A stretch of DNA of 39,397 bases from Clostridia bacterium (GCA_017503325.1 JAFVTI010000003.1:1-39397), one strand, 5' to 3'. Counted from the stretch's first letter, positions 22,554-32,905 are shown. Made by a program: numbers and translations. The notes: generated by a model not told the origin, from the letters alone.

Positions 22554-23738
22554 ATGAAAGAATTTGAACTGAAATACGGCTGTAACCCCAATCAGAAGCC
22601 TGCCAAGATCTACATGCACGACGGCAGCGAGCTGCCTATTGAAATCCTTTGCGGCAGACCGGGATATATCAACTTCCTGGATGCATTCAACTCCTGGCAG
22701 CTGGTCAAGGAGCTCAAGGCAGCACTTGGTTTGCCTGCAGTTACCTCCTTTAAGCACGTCTCTCCCACCTCGGCAGCAGTCGGCATTCCGCTCTCCGAAA
22801 AGCTCAAGAAGGCTTGCTTTGTAGACGATATTCCCGGACTGGACGACTCTTTGCTGGCTTGCGCATACGCAAGAGCAAGAGGCACCGACAGAATGTGCTC
22901 GTTTGGTGACTGGGTAGCACTCTCCGACGTGTGTGACGTGACCACCGCGCTCATGATCAAGCGCGAGGTGTCCGACGGTATCATCGCCCCCGGCTACGAG
23001 CCCGAGGCACTGGAAATTCTCAAGTCCAAGAGAAAGGGCAATTACAATATTGTTAAGATCGATCCCGATTTCGTGCCCGATGCGCAGGAGAGAAAGCAGG
23101 TATACGGCATCACCTTCGAGCAGGGAAGAAACAATTTTGAGATCAACCGCGAGCTGCTTTCCAATATCGTCACCGCAAACAAGGATATGCCCGAGAGTGC
23201 TGTCCGCGACCTGATCGTGTCGCTGATCACCCTGAAGTACACCCAGTCCAACTCGGTCTGCTTTGCCGTGGACGGCCAGGCAATCGGCGTTGGCGCAGGC
23301 CAGCAGTCGCGCGTGCATTGCACCAGACTTGCAGGCGGCAAGGCAGACACCTGGTTTTTGCGTCAGCATGACAAGGTGCTGAACCTGCCCTTCCTGCCCA
23401 CGCTGGGCAGACCCGATCGCGACAACGTCATCGACGGCTACATCAACCAGAACGAAGAGGACGTTTGCGCGGACGGCAACTGGCAGAAGTATTTCACCGA
23501 GCAGCCCGAGGTCTTTACCCGCGAGGAGCAGAGAGCGTACCTTGATACCATCGACGGTGTTGCACTCGGCTCGGATGCATTCTTCCCGTTCAGCGATAAC
23601 ATCGAACGCGCAAAGAAGAGCGGCGTCAAGTACATTGCAGAGCCCGGCGGCTCGATCCGTGACGATCTGGTCATTGAGTGCTGCGATAAGTACGGCATGG
23701 CAATGGCATTCACCGGCATGAGACTGTTCCATCACTAA
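22554..23738 (+). CDS. purH: AICAR transformylase, single-domain PurH
   Basis: This 394-aa protein corresponds to the C-terminal AICAR formyltransferase half of PurH, using 10-formyl-THF. The catalytic Lys-His lies in SFKHVSPTSAAVG (near residue 63), and GAGQQSRVHCTRLAGGK is the conserved late motif. The usual N-terminal MGS-like IMP cyclohydrolase domain (about 200 aa) is absent, and PurO upstream supplies that step. The start at 22554 is chosen for AAGGAG 7 bases upstream; the frame is open 84 bases further, but that part falls in the palindrome. Confidence 0.95.
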   Translation: MKEFELKYGCNPNQKPAKIYMHDGSELPIEILCGRPGYINFLDAFNSWQLVKELKAALGLPAVTSFKHVSPTSAAVGIPLSEKLKKACFVDDIPGLDDSLLACAYARARGTDRMCSFGDWVALSDVCDVTTALMIKREVSDGIIAPGYEPEALEILKSKRKGNYNIVKIDPDFVPDAQERKQVYGITFEQGRNNFEINRELLSNIVTANKDMPESAVRDLIVSLITLKYTQSNSVCFAVDGQAIGVGAGQQSRVHCTRLAGGKADTWFLRQHDKVLNLPFLPTLGRPDRDNVIDGYINQNEEDVCADGNWQKYFTEQPEVFTREEQRAYLDTIDGVALGSDAFFPFSDNIERAKKSGVKYIAEPGGSIRDDLVIECCDKYGMAMAFTGMRLFHH

Positions 23739-23756
23739 TATACAAGAGGGAAACGA

Positions 23757-25025
23757 ATGAAGTTAATGGTTGTAGGCGGCGGTGGCCGCGAGCATACGAT
23801 TATTAAAAGGTTAAAAGAGAACAAGAGCGTTGAGGTCATTTACGCGCTGCCCGGCAACGGGGGCATGGCGGGTGACGCTGTGTGCGTGCCCGTGGGCGCA
23901 AAGGATCTGGACGGCATCGTGGCGTTTGCCAAGGAGAAAAAGATCGATTTTGCCGTGGTCGCACCCGACGATCCGCTGGTGCTGGGCTGCGTGGACAGAC
24001 TGAATGAGATCGGCATTCCTTGCTTTGGCCCGACTGCGAATGCTGCCATCATTGAGGGCAGCAAGGTGTTCTCCAAGAATCTGATGAAAAAATACGGCAT
24101 TCCCACGGCGGCGTACGAGGTGTTCGAGGATATGGACGCCGCGCTTGCGTACGTGAAGGATGCACCCATCCCCACGGTCATCAAGGCAGATGGCTTAGCA
24201 CTTGGCAAGGGCGTTATCATCGCGCAGACCCGCGAGGAGGCAGAAGGTGCCATCCTCTCCATGATGCAGGATAAGCAGTTTGGCGAGAGCGGCAGCCGCG
24301 TGGTCATTGAGGAATTTTTGACCGGCCCCGAGGTCTCGGTGCTGGCGTTTACCGACGGCAAATGCGTCAAGCCCATGGTATCGTCCATGGACCACAAGCG
24401 CGCGCTGGACGGCGACCAAGGTCTGAACACGGGAGGCATGGGCACGGTTGCGCCCAACCCCTATTATACCGACGAGGTCGCACGCGAGTGCATGGAGACC
24501 ATCTTCCTGCCCACCGTCAACGCCATGAACGCAGAGGGAAGAACCTTCAAGGGCTGCCTCTACTTTGGCTTGATGTTGACCCCGAACGGCCCGAAGGTCA
24601 TTGAATATAATTGCCGCTTCGGAGATCCCGAAACGCAGGTGGTGCTGCCGCTACTCGAAAGCGACCTGTTGACCATCATGCAGGCGACCGCCAACGGCAC
24701 GCTGGCAGAAACTGAGGTCAAGTTTGCCGACCGTCACGCATGCTGCGTGGTGGTGGCATCGGGCGGATATCCCCAAAAGTACGGCTCGGGCTATCCCATG
24801 AGCTTGCCCGAGACGGGAAAAGATGAATATATCTTTGTCGCAGGCGCAAAGGTGCAGGACGGCGTGCTTGTCACCGCAGGCGGCAGAGTGCTGGGCGCTG
24901 TGGCGGTGGAGGACAGCCTTGCCGATGCGGTTGCTCACGCATACAGAATTGCAGAACAGGTAAGCTTTGAAAATGCTTATATGAGACATGACATTGGTCA
25001 GCGCGCGCTGGCAGCAAAGAGATAA
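23757..25025 (+). CDS. purD: Phosphoribosylamine-glycine ligase
   Basis: This 422-aa ATP-grasp enzyme joins phosphoribosylamine to glycine. The N-terminal GGGGREHTI motif, the ATP-grasp loop VIKADGLALGKGV, the hallmark NTGGMGTVAPNPYY and the metal site EYNCRFGDPETQ are present. Length is normal. It lies 18 bases after purH and 9 bases before purL. Confidence 0.97.
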   Translation: MKLMVVGGGGREHTIIKRLKENKSVEVIYALPGNGGMAGDAVCVPVGAKDLDGIVAFAKEKKIDFAVVAPDDPLVLGCVDRLNEIGIPCFGPTANAAIIEGSKVFSKNLMKKYGIPTAAYEVFEDMDAALAYVKDAPIPTVIKADGLALGKGVIIAQTREEAEGAILSMMQDKQFGESGSRVVIEEFLTGPEVSVLAFTDGKCVKPMVSSMDHKRALDGDQGLNTGGMGTVAPNPYYTDEVARECMETIFLPTVNAMNAEGRTFKGCLYFGLMLTPNGPKVIEYNCRFGDPETQVVLPLLESDLLTIMQATANGTLAETEVKFADRHACCVVVASGGYPQKYGSGYPMSLPETGKDEYIFVAGAKVQDGVLVTAGGRVLGAVAVEDSLADAVAHAYRIAEQVSFENAYMRHDIGQRALAAKR

Positions 25026-25034
25026 GGAGGACGC

Positions 25035-28000
25035 ATGGTTTACAGAGTATTTGTTGAAAAAAAGCAGGGGCTTGACCACGAGGCAACCTCTCTTTGCAAG
25101 GAGATCAATACGTTTCTGGGTATCGAGACCCTGGAGCGCGTGCGTGTGATCAACCGCTACGACGTGGAGAATGCCACGGACGAGCTGTTTGAGTACGCTA
25201 CCCGCACCGTTTTGTCCGAGCCGCAGCTGGATAACGTGGCATCCGAGATCGAAACGGATGGCGCAAAGGTGTTTGCCGTGGAGTATCTGCCCGGTCAGTA
25301 TGACCAGAGAGCGGACAGCGCGGCACAGTGCATGCAGATCATTTCCTGCGGTGACAGACCTACTGTACGCACCGCAAAGGTATATCTTTTGTACGGTGAG
25401 CTGACCGAGGCACAGGTTGCGGCCATCAAAAAGCACGTCATCAACCCCGTGGAGAGCCGCGAGGCGACCTTGGACAAGCCCGAAACGCTGGCAGCAAAGT
25501 TTGATATTCCCACCGAGGTCGAAACGCTGCACGGCTTTTGCGACATGGACGCGGATGCGCTGGCCGCATTCGTCAAGTCCTACGGCCTTGCCATGGATAT
25601 GGACGACCTTGCCTTCTGCCGCGACTACTTTGTCAGCGAAAAGCGTGATCCCACCATTACCGAGATCCGCATGATTGATACCTACTGGTCGGACCACTGC
25701 CGCCATACCACCTTCTTGACCGAGATCGGCGAAGTGACGGTTGAGGACAAGGAGCTGGAGAGAGCGTGCAGGATCTACCAAAACATGAGAGAAGAGCTGG
25801 GTCGCACCCATAAGCCCATGACGCTGATGGACATCGCCACCATCGGCACTCGCTATCTCAAGGCAAACGGCAAGCTGCCCCGCCTTGACGAGTCCGAGGA
25901 GATCAACGCCTGCACGGTCAAGATCACGGTCAAGACCGAGGAGGGCGACGAGCCGTGGCTGCTGCTCTTCAAGAACGAAACGCACAATCACCCCACCGAA
26001 ATAGAGCCCTTCGGCGGTGCAGCTACCTGCATCGGCGGTGCAATCCGTGATCCTCTGTCCGGACGCTCCTACGTATATGCCGCAATGCGCGTTACGGGCG
26101 GTGCTGATCCCACACGCGCACTTTCCGAGACGCTGCCCGGCAAGCTGCCCCAGAAAAAGCTGGTCACCACGGCTGCTGCGGGCTATTCCTCCTACGGCAA
26201 CCAGATCGGTCTTGCCACGGGTCAGGTAGACGAGCTGTATCACGACGGCTATGCTGCTAAGCGTATGGAGATCGGCGCGGTCATCGCAGCCGCTCCTGCC
26301 GAGAACGTGCGCCGCGAGGTGCCCGATCCCGAGGATATCGTCATTTTGCTGGGCGGCCGCACGGGTCGCGATGGCTGTGGCGGTGCAACCGGCTCCTCCA
26401 AGTCGCACACGCTGACCTCGCTTGAGACCTGCGGTGCAGAGGTGCAGAAGGGTAACGCACCCGAGGAGAGAAAGCTGCAAAGACTGTTCCGCAATCCCGA
26501 GGCGTCCAGACTGATTAAGAGATGTAACGACTTTGGCGCGGGCGGCGTATCCGTTGCCATCGGTGAGCTGGCGGACGGCCTTGAGATCAATCTCAACGCA
26601 GTTCCCAAGAAGTACGAGGGTCTGGACGGTACCGAGCTTGCCATCAGTGAAAGCCAGGAGAGAATGGCCGTGGTGGTCGCTCCCGAGGATGCAGACCGCT
26701 TCTGCGAGCTGGCGCTTTCCGAAAACCTGGAGGCTACGCGCGTCGCACGCGTCAAGGCCGATCCCAGACTGACCATGACCTGGAACGGCAAGGTCATCGT
26801 GGATCTTTCCCGCGAATTCCTGAATTCCAACGGTGCAAAGAAGCACATGGATATCACGCTTTCCGAAACCAAGAGCTTTGAAAAGGAGATCCCCGCCGAT
26901 TTCGCACAAGGCATGAATGCTTTGGCGGGAGATTTGAATATCTGCTCGCGCAGAGGCCTTTCCGAGCGTTTTGACTCCACCATCGGTGCAGGCACGGTGC
27001 TCATGCCGTTCGGCGGCGTGCATCAGCTGACTCCCATTCAGGCCATGGTGCACAAGGTCTCGGTGGAAAAGAAGCACACGAACACCTGCTCCTATATGGC
27101 ATGGGGCTATAACCCCTTCATTGCCGAAAAGTCTCCCTACCACAGCGCGTATCTCGCGGTTGTGGAGTCTGTCTCCAAGCTGGTCGCGCAGGGTGCAAAG
27201 TTTGAAGACGTATATCTGACCTTCCAGGAATATTTTGAAAAGCCCGGTCGCGACGGCCGTCGCTGGGGCAAGCCCATGGCTGCGCTGCTTGGCGCACTCA
27301 TGGCGCAAAAGGATTTTGAGATCGCTTCGATCGGCGGTAAGGACTCGATGAGCGGCTCGTTTGACGCGCTGGACGTACCTCCCACGCTGGTTTCCTTTGC
27401 GGTTACTACGGGGGATGCCTCCGAGGTGGTCAGCGGTGAGTTCAAGGGCGCTGGCCACAAGGTCGTGCTGCTGACGCCCGAGATCGGCGAGAACGGCTTG
27501 CCCGTAGCCGAGAGCGTCAAGGCGCTGTTTGAAGTGGTGCACAAGGCAATGGCGGACGGCCGCGTGCTGGCCGCATGGACGCCCACGCTGGGCGGCGTTG
27601 CCGAGGGCGTGCTCAAGATGTGCATGGGCAACGGCGTAGGCTTTGAGTTTGACGCAGGCGTCTCTCTTGATACTGTCTTTGGCTACAATTACGGCGGATT
27701 TATCTTAGAGCTTGCCGAGGGTGCTTCGCTTGACGGCGCGCTGCTGGGTTACACTACGGCCGAGGCTGAGATCACTTACAAGGATAGCGTGGTTTGCCTT
27801 GACGCACTGCTCAAGACCTATGAGGATAAGCTGGAAAGCGTATATCCCTGCAATATTGAGCACAAGCACGGCGAGCTGCCCACCGTTTCCTATACGGGCG
27901 GCTGTGCTGCAAAGGCTCCCGCAATTCTGACGGCCAAGCCGCAGGTGATTATTCCCGTATTCCCCGGTACAAACTGTGAATATGACAGCGCAAAGGCATT

Positions 28001-28736
28001 TTCTGATGCAGGAGCTGTGGCCAAGATCTTTGTCATCAACAACCTGACGGGTGAGGGCATTGCCCGCTCGGTTGAGCAGTTTGCAGCTCTGTGCAAGCAG
28101 TCGCAGATCATCTTCTTGCCCGGCGGATTCTCGGGCGGCGACGAGCCGGACGGTTCGGGTAAGTTTATCACCTCCTTCTTCCGCAATGCCGAGATCAAGG
28201 AGCAGGTCAGCGATCTGCTTGATCATCGCGACGGCCTGATGGCGGGCATCTGCAATGGCTTCCAGGCACTGGTCAAGCTGGGTCTTGTGCCTTACGGTAA
28301 GATCATCGATACCGATGAAAATTGCCCCACGCTGACCTATAACACCATCGGCCGCCACCAGTCGCGCGTGGTACGCACCCGCATTTGCTCGAATCTCTCT
28401 CCCTGGCTGCAGAACGTCAAGGTTGGTGACGTTGTCAACGTGCCCATCTCGCACGGTGAAGGCAGATTCCTGTGCTCCGAGCAGCTGGCTGCCGAGCTTG
28501 CCAAGAATGGCCAGATCGCAACGCAGTACGTGGACGAGCAGGGAATCGTCACGGCAGACGTACGCTGCAACCCCAACAACTCGGTCTTTGCAGTCGAGGG
28601 TATTACCTCTCCCGACGGCAGAGTGTTCGGTAAGATGGGTCACTCCGAGCGTATCGGTCAGAATCTGTATCGCAACGTGCCCGGTAGCTTTGATATTGGC
28701 ATGTTTGCATCCGCAGTCAAGTATTTCAAGGGTTAA
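25035..28736 (+). CDS. purL: Phosphoribosylformylglycinamidine synthase, long single-chain form
   Basis: This 1233-aa protein fuses synthase and glutaminase. The N-terminal part (about 1-170) corresponds to the PurS-like region. Two AIR-synthase-like halves follow, with the NETHNHPTEIEPFGGA motif near residue 320. The C-terminal class I glutaminase (about 970-1233) has FPGTNCEYD, the nucleophile in AGICNGFQA, and HGEGRF. Clostridia often have this long PurL; Bacillus uses separate PurS, PurQ and PurL. It makes FGAM, the substrate for PurM encoded upstream. The ribosome site AAGGAGG lies at the end of purD. Confidence 0.96.
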   Translation: MVYRVFVEKKQGLDHEATSLCKEINTFLGIETLERVRVINRYDVENATDELFEYATRTVLSEPQLDNVASEIETDGAKVFAVEYLPGQYDQRADSAAQCMQIISCGDRPTVRTAKVYLLYGELTEAQVAAIKKHVINPVESREATLDKPETLAAKFDIPTEVETLHGFCDMDADALAAFVKSYGLAMDMDDLAFCRDYFVSEKRDPTITEIRMIDTYWSDHCRHTTFLTEIGEVTVEDKELERACRIYQNMREELGRTHKPMTLMDIATIGTRYLKANGKLPRLDESEEINACTVKITVKTEEGDEPWLLLFKNETHNHPTEIEPFGGAATCIGGAIRDPLSGRSYVYAAMRVTGGADPTRALSETLPGKLPQKKLVTTAAAGYSSYGNQIGLATGQVDELYHDGYAAKRMEIGAVIAAAPAENVRREVPDPEDIVILLGGRTGRDGCGGATGSSKSHTLTSLETCGAEVQKGNAPEERKLQRLFRNPEASRLIKRCNDFGAGGVSVAIGELADGLEINLNAVPKKYEGLDGTELAISESQERMAVVVAPEDADRFCELALSENLEATRVARVKADPRLTMTWNGKVIVDLSREFLNSNGAKKHMDITLSETKSFEKEIPADFAQGMNALAGDLNICSRRGLSERFDSTIGAGTVLMPFGGVHQLTPIQAMVHKVSVEKKHTNTCSYMAWGYNPFIAEKSPYHSAYLAVVESVSKLVAQGAKFEDVYLTFQEYFEKPGRDGRRWGKPMAALLGALMAQKDFEIASIGGKDSMSGSFDALDVPPTLVSFAVTTGDASEVVSGEFKGAGHKVVLLTPEIGENGLPVAESVKALFEVVHKAMADGRVLAAWTPTLGGVAEGVLKMCMGNGVGFEFDAGVSLDTVFGYNYGGFILELAEGASLDGALLGYTTAEAEITYKDSVVCLDALLKTYEDKLESVYPCNIEHKHGELPTVSYTGGCAAKAPAILTAKPQVIIPVFPGTNCEYDSAKAFSDAGAVAKIFVINNLTGEGIARSVEQFAALCKQSQIIFLPGGFSGGDEPDGSGKFITSFFRNAEIKEQVSDLLDHRDGLMAGICNGFQALVKLGLVPYGKIIDTDENCPTLTYNTIGRHQSRVVRTRICSNLSPWLQNVKVGDVVNVPISHGEGRFLCSEQLAAELAKNGQIATQYVDEQGIVTADVRCNPNNSVFAVEGITSPDGRVFGKMGHSERIGQNLYRNVPGSFDIGMFASAVKYFKG

Positions 28737-28761
28737 TTTTATAGAAAGAGGTAGATAGATT

Positions 28762-30264
28762 ATGGCATATTTTTATCCCGAAGCGTCCCACACCTTCAAT
28801 GAATATCTGTTAGTCCCCGGTTATTCGGGCCCCGATTGCATTCCCACCAACGTCTCCCTGCGTACCCCTCTGGTACGCTTTCGCAAGGGAGAGGAGCCTG
28901 CCATCGCCATGAATATTCCCATGGTCTCCGCGATCATGCAGTCGGTCTCGGGCGATAAGCTGGCGGTCGCACTTGCCAAGGAGGGCGGCGTATCCTTTAT
29001 TTACGGTGCGCAGACCATCGAGGACGAGGCAGCCATGGTTGCCCGCGTCAAGGGCCACAAGGCAGGCTTTGTGCGCAGCGATTCCAACATCCGTCCCGAC
29101 CAGACCTTAGCCGACATTCTGGCACTCAAGCAAAAGACCGGCCACTCCACCGTGGCTGTAACCGATGACGGTACGAATACCGGCAAGCTGCTTGGCATCG
29201 TGACCGGCAGAGATTACCGCGTCAGCCGTATGTCTCCCGATCTCAAGGTTTCCGAATTCATGACTCCCCTTGAAAAGCTGATCACCGCACCCGAGGGCAC
29301 CACGCTCAAGGCTGCAAACGACATCATCTGGGATCATAAGCTCAACTCCCTGCCCATCGTGGACAAGGACGGCAAGCTGGTTGCATTCGTATTCCGCAAG
29401 GACTACGACACCCATAAGCAGAATCCCAATGAATTGCTGGATCTGCATAAGAGATACGTTGTCGGCGCGGGCATCAACACCCGTGACTACGCACAAAGAG
29501 TTCCCGCACTGGTAGAGGCCGGCGCAGACGTGCTGTGCATCGACTCCTCCGAGGGATTTTCGGCTTGGCAGCAGCAGACCATTGCCTGGATCCGTGAGCA
29601 TTACGGTGACAGCGTTAAGGTCGGCGCAGGCAACGTGGTAGACCGCGATGGCTTCCGCTTCCTGGCTGATTGCGGTGCGGACTTTATCAAGGTCGGTATC
29701 GGCGGCGGCTCTATCTGTATCACCAGAGAGACCAAGGGCATCGGCCGCGGTCAGGCAACTGCGCTGATCGAGGTTTGCAAGGCAAGAGACGAGTACTTTG
29801 AAGAGACCGGCATTTACGTGCCCGTTTGCTCGGATGGCGGTATCGTACACGACCACCATATCACTCTGGCACTTGCCATGGGCGCAGATTTCGTCATGCT
29901 CGGCAGATACTTTGCAAGATTTGAGGAATCCCCCAGCGCAAAGGTCAACGTGGGCGGCACGCTGATGAAGGAGTATTGGGGCGAGGGCTCCAACCGTGCC
30001 CGCAACTGGCAGAGATACGACCTGGGCGGCGCTACCAAGCTGTCCTTTGAGGAAGGCGTTGATTCCTACGTACCTTACGCAGGCAAGCTGTCCGATAACG
30101 TACAGACCACGCTTTACAAGGTCAAGAGCACCATGTGCAACTGCGGCGCGCTCACCATTCCCGAGCTGCAGCAGAAGGCAAAGCTGACGCTGGTGTCCTC
30201 CACCAGTATCGTTGAGGGCGGCGCACACGACGTTGTGGTCAAGACCTCCAACAAGCAAGTCTGA
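28762..30264 (+). CDS. guaB: IMP dehydrogenase
   Basis: This 500-aa protein oxidises IMP to XMP with NAD, the first step to GMP. A CBS-domain pair is inserted at about residues 95-220 ([20 protein letters not shown], then [16 protein letters not shown]). The catalytic loop [12 protein letters not shown] carries the nucleophile Cys. CSDGGI and [12 protein letters not shown] form the phosphate site. The start '[20 protein letters not shown]' is a variant N-terminus of the family. It lies 25 bases after purL. Confidence 0.95.
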   Translation: MAYFYPEASHTFNEYLLVPGYSGPDCIPTNVSLRTPLVRFRKGEEPAIAMNIPMVSAIMQSVSGDKLAVALAKEGGVSFIYGAQTIEDEAAMVARVKGHKAGFVRSDSNIRPDQTLADILALKQKTGHSTVAVTDDGTNTGKLLGIVTGRDYRVSRMSPDLKVSEFMTPLEKLITAPEGTTLKAANDIIWDHKLNSLPIVDKDGKLVAFVFRKDYDTHKQNPNELLDLHKRYVVGAGINTRDYAQRVPALVEAGADVLCIDSSEGFSAWQQQTIAWIREHYGDSVKVGAGNVVDRDGFRFLADCGADFIKVGIGGGSICITRETKGIGRGQATALIEVCKARDEYFEETGIYVPVCSDGGIVHDHHITLALAMGADFVMLGRYFARFEESPSAKVNVGGTLMKEYWGEGSNRARNWQRYDLGGATKLSFEEGVDSYVPYAGKLSDNVQTTLYKVKSTMCNCGALTIPELQQKAKLTLVSSTSIVEGGAHDVVVKTSNKQV

Positions 30265-30301
30265 TAGAATTTTTATATAGAATTTAAGGAGATTTACCGA
30301 C

Positions 30302-31978
30302 ATGATGACTGATATTGAAATTGCCCAGAGCATCAAGATGCAGCCGATCACCGAGGTTGCAAAAACTGCGGGAATTGACGAGGAATACCTGGAGCAGTAC
30401 GGCAAATATAAGGCAAAGGTGGATTACACCGCGTTGATGAAAAATGCTGCCGACAAGAAGGACGGCAAGCTGATCCTTGTTACCGCCATCACCCCCACGC
30501 CCGCAGGCGAGGGTAAGACTACCACCACCATCGGCCTTGCGGACGGTATGCGCAAGATCGGCAAGAACGTCATGGTTGCGCTGCGCGAGCCCTCTCTCGG
30601 CCCGGTATTCGGCGTCAAGGGCGGCGCGGCAGGCGGCGGATACGCACAGGTCGTGCCCATGGAGGATATCAATTTGCACTTCACGGGCGACTTCCACGCC
30701 ATCGGCGCAGCAAACAATCTGCTGGCTGCAATGCTTGATAACCACATTTATCAGGGTAATGCGCTGAACATTGACCCCAGACGCATCACCTGGAAGAGAT
30801 GCGTGGATATGAACGACCGTCAGCTGCGCTTTGTTGTGGACGGCCTTGGCGGCAGAGTCAACGGCACGCCCCGCGAGGACGGCTATGATATCACGGTCGC
30901 ATCCGAGATCATGGCAGTATTCTGCCTGGCTTCCTCGATCGAGGATCTCAAGGAAAGACTTTCCCGCATCATCGTGGCTTACACCTACGATCAGAAGCCC
31001 GTTACCGCAGGTGACCTCAAGGCTGTGGGTGCTATGGCTGCACTGCTCAAGGATGCCATCAAGCCCAACCTGGTGCAGACTCTGGAGGGCACGCCCGCGC
31101 TGGTGCACGGCGGTCCCTTTGCAAACATCGCGCACGGCTGCAACTCGATCATGGCAACCAAGCTTGCTATGAAGCTGGGCGATTATACCGTCACCGAGGC
31201 AGGCTTCGGTGCGGATCTGGGTGCTGAAAAGTTCCTCGACATCAAGTGCCGTATGGCAGGACTTACCCCCGACGCAGTCGTCGTGGTTGCCACCATCCGC
31301 GCGCTCAAGATGCACGGCGGCCTTGCCAAGACCGAGCTGGGCACCGAGAATCTCGAAGCACTTGGTAAGGGCCTTCCCAACCTGCTTCGCCACGTTTCCA
31401 ATATCAAGAACGTGTATAAGCTGCCCTGCGTGGTGGCTGTCAACCGTTTCCCCACCGACACCGATGCAGAGGTTGAGGAGATCATCCGCAAGTGCCAAGA
31501 GCTTGGCGTTAACGTAGTCCTGTCCGAGGTTTGGGCAAAGGGCGGCGAAGGCGGCGTTGCGCTGGCTACCGAGGTGGTTCGTCTGTGCGAGGAAGAGAAG
31601 GGCGACTTTACCTTCTCCTACGAGCTTGACGGCAGCATTCAGGATAAGATCGAGGCTGTGGTCAAGAAGGTATACGGCGGCGCAGGCGTCTCCATTCTGC
31701 CCGCAGCGCAGAAGCAGATCGCTGAACTGACCGCGCTTGGCTTTGATAAGTGCCCCATCTGCGTGGCAAAGACGCAGTATTCCTTCTCGGATGATATGAC
31801 CAAGCTTGGTGCACCCGAGGGCTTTACGGTCACGGTCAAGAACGTCAAGGTCTCCGCAGGCGCAGGCTTTGTGGTCGTGCTGACCGGTGACATCATGACC
31901 ATGCCGGGTCTGCCTAAGGTTCCCGCAGCAGAGAAGATCGACGTGGATGCCAACGGCACCATTACGGGATTGTTCTAA
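30302..31978 (+). CDS. fhs: Formate-tetrahydrofolate ligase
   Basis: This 558-aa enzyme makes 10-formyl-THF from formate, THF and ATP. The P-loop [35 protein letters not shown] and the C-terminal [21 protein letters not shown] are conserved. It closes the purine operon and supplies the cofactor for PurN and PurH, while the FNT protein may admit formate. ATG codons at 30302 and 30305 are both possible; AAGGAG at about 30287 fits either. The operon terminator follows immediately. Confidence 0.97.
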   Translation: MMTDIEIAQSIKMQPITEVAKTAGIDEEYLEQYGKYKAKVDYTALMKNAADKKDGKLILVTAITPTPAGEGKTTTTIGLADGMRKIGKNVMVALREPSLGPVFGVKGGAAGGGYAQVVPMEDINLHFTGDFHAIGAANNLLAAMLDNHIYQGNALNIDPRRITWKRCVDMNDRQLRFVVDGLGGRVNGTPREDGYDITVASEIMAVFCLASSIEDLKERLSRIIVAYTYDQKPVTAGDLKAVGAMAALLKDAIKPNLVQTLEGTPALVHGGPFANIAHGCNSIMATKLAMKLGDYTVTEAGFGADLGAEKFLDIKCRMAGLTPDAVVVVATIRALKMHGGLAKTELGTENLEALGKGLPNLLRHVSNIKNVYKLPCVVAVNRFPTDTDAEVEEIIRKCQELGVNVVLSEVWAKGGEGGVALATEVVRLCEEEKGDFTFSYELDGSIQDKIEAVVKKVYGGAGVSILPAAQKQIAELTALGFDKCPICVAKTQYSFSDDMTKLGAPEGFTVTVKNVKVSAGAGFVVVLTGDIMTMPGLPKVPAAEKIDVDANGTITGLF

Positions 31979-31992
31979 ACCATATCATTATA

Positions 31993-32023
31993 AAAAAGGC
32001 GCACCATGCAGGTGCGCCTTTTA
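31993..32023 (+). terminator. Terminator of the purine operon
   Basis: AAAAGGCGCACC pairs with GGTGCGCCTTTT around a short loop, followed by a T-rich end, 15 bases after the fhs stop. Confidence 0.92.
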
Positions 32024-32027
32024 TGAT

Positions 32028-32235
32028 GAAAGTTTCGATCAAGCCTTTTCAAAGGCTTGCGCGGGTGGAGGGCGCGAAGCCCCCTCGCGCTCCGCAGAGC
32101 GCGAAATCTTTTACGGCATTTTTGGTTCTTTTTGTGCCTCTTTGCTCAAAAAGAACGGAGCGAGTTATCTCAATGTATTCCCCAAACCATGCATCCGCAC
32201 CTCTTTTTGCATCAGGATAACACTCGGGGGGGATT
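32028..32235. repeat. Dispersed-repeat-like segment without a gene
   Basis: This segment is GC-rich at its start and full of small palindromes, for example AAGCCTT/AAGGCTT near 32042-32058 and the perfect TCGCGCTC/GAGCGCGA stem near 32086-32105. Short frames here have no ribosome sites and read as repeat translations. It resembles a dispersed intergenic repeat seen in gut Clostridia, from memory. 32244-32271 then forms another hairpin, and 32280-32333 shows no gene. Confidence 0.5.
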
Positions 32236-32243
32236 GTAACACA

Positions 32244-32273
32244 AAAAGCCGCAGATTTCTCTGAGGCTTTTAT
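32244..32273. terminator. Terminator-like hairpin before the XRE gene
   Basis: AAAAGCC-g-CAGA pairs with TCTG-a-GGCTTTT, with T-rich sequence on the plus strand and A-rich sequence at the other end, so it could act in either direction. Confidence 0.6.
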
Positions 32274-32333
32274 TAAGTTGTGTCGCAGTAATCGGAGCTT
32301 GTTTGGCGAGCTATCGGAGTTGCGTAATATATT

Positions 32334-32386
32334 ATACATCCGATCGGGCGTACTGTCAATACATCTGATCAGATGTATGCTATAAT
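32334..32386 (+). promoter_or_regulatory. XRE promoter with two palindromic operators
   Basis: The extended -10 TGCTATAAT ends at 32386. Just upstream is a perfect 20-bp palindrome ATACATCTGATCAGATGTAT (32359-32378), covering the -35/spacer region. A second, imperfect version (TACATCCGA/TCGGGCGTA, 32335-32352) is centred 25 bp further upstream. This is the arrangement of an autorepressor operator. Confidence 0.72.
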
Positions 32387-32419
32387 CTCCTTAATGAACA
32401 AAAGGGGAGAGCGCAGATT

Positions 32420-32638
32420 ATGAATTATTACCAAAGATTGAAAGACTTAAGAGAGGACAAAGAAAAGTTGCAATCCGAAGTTGCAGAAATTTTGGGAATC
32501 ACACAACAGCAGTATAGCAGATACGAACGAGGCTTGCGTGAAATACCGTTCCATCATGTTATCACACTGGCACAATACTATAACATATCATTGGATTATT
32601 TGGCGGGTTTGATAGACGTGCCCCGCAAATTACGGTAA
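32420..32638 (+). CDS. XRE-family HTH regulator (72 aa)
   Basis: This 72-aa protein is a single Cro/CI-type helix-turn-helix: LREDKEKLQSEVAEILGI, then QQQYSRYERG as recognition helix, and ISLDYLAGL at the end. It is the size of stand-alone phage- or island-type regulators. GGGGAGAG lies about 10 bases upstream. The gene is AT-rich compared with neighbours. A palindromic operator in its own promoter suggests autoregulation. No target gene is obvious: downstream come only the inverted repeat and the DUF559 gene. Confidence 0.88.
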   Translation: MNYYQRLKDLREDKEKLQSEVAEILGITQQQYSRYERGLREIPFHHVITLAQYYNISLDYLAGLIDVPRKLR

Positions 32639-32675
32639 TATCCCTTTGCAGTAGACCGAAGATTTCGGGCATGCA

Positions 32676-32803
32676 AAAAAGCCTTGCCCCGCTGGGGAAG
32701 GTGGCGCCGCAGGCGACGGATGAGGTCCCCATAAAACCGCTCAGAACAATTTTAAGCTGTCCTTCCCATAGGGCAAGGAATCCCTTTCTCCCCATCGGGG
32801 AGA
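32676..32803 (+). repeat. Left 128-bp inverted-repeat arm of the DUF559 element
   Basis: This arm is the reverse complement of 33326-33453 at 121 of 128 positions. The seven differences cluster mainly in about 14 bases in the middle. The arm itself contains small stems such as CCTTCCC/GGGCAAGG and CTCCC/GGGAG. Confidence 0.93.
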
Positions 32804-32905
32804 CGGAGCGAAGCGACGAAGAGGGGGGACTGGGATTCCTGCAGAAATAGGTACAGCCTTCGAGCCATGAAAAATAACTGAAATAATAAAAAGGAGAATT
32901 TTACA

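Noticed and set aside
24651..27542. 963-codon open frame on the minus strand opposite purD/purL
   Set aside because: It is a shadow of GC-rich purL codons; no ribosome site or recognisable domain, and the opposite strand has clear PurL motifs throughout.
32023..32264. Several 60-105 codon frames between fhs and the XRE gene
   Set aside because: They overlap in all three frames, lack ribosome sites and read as translations of a dispersed repeat.
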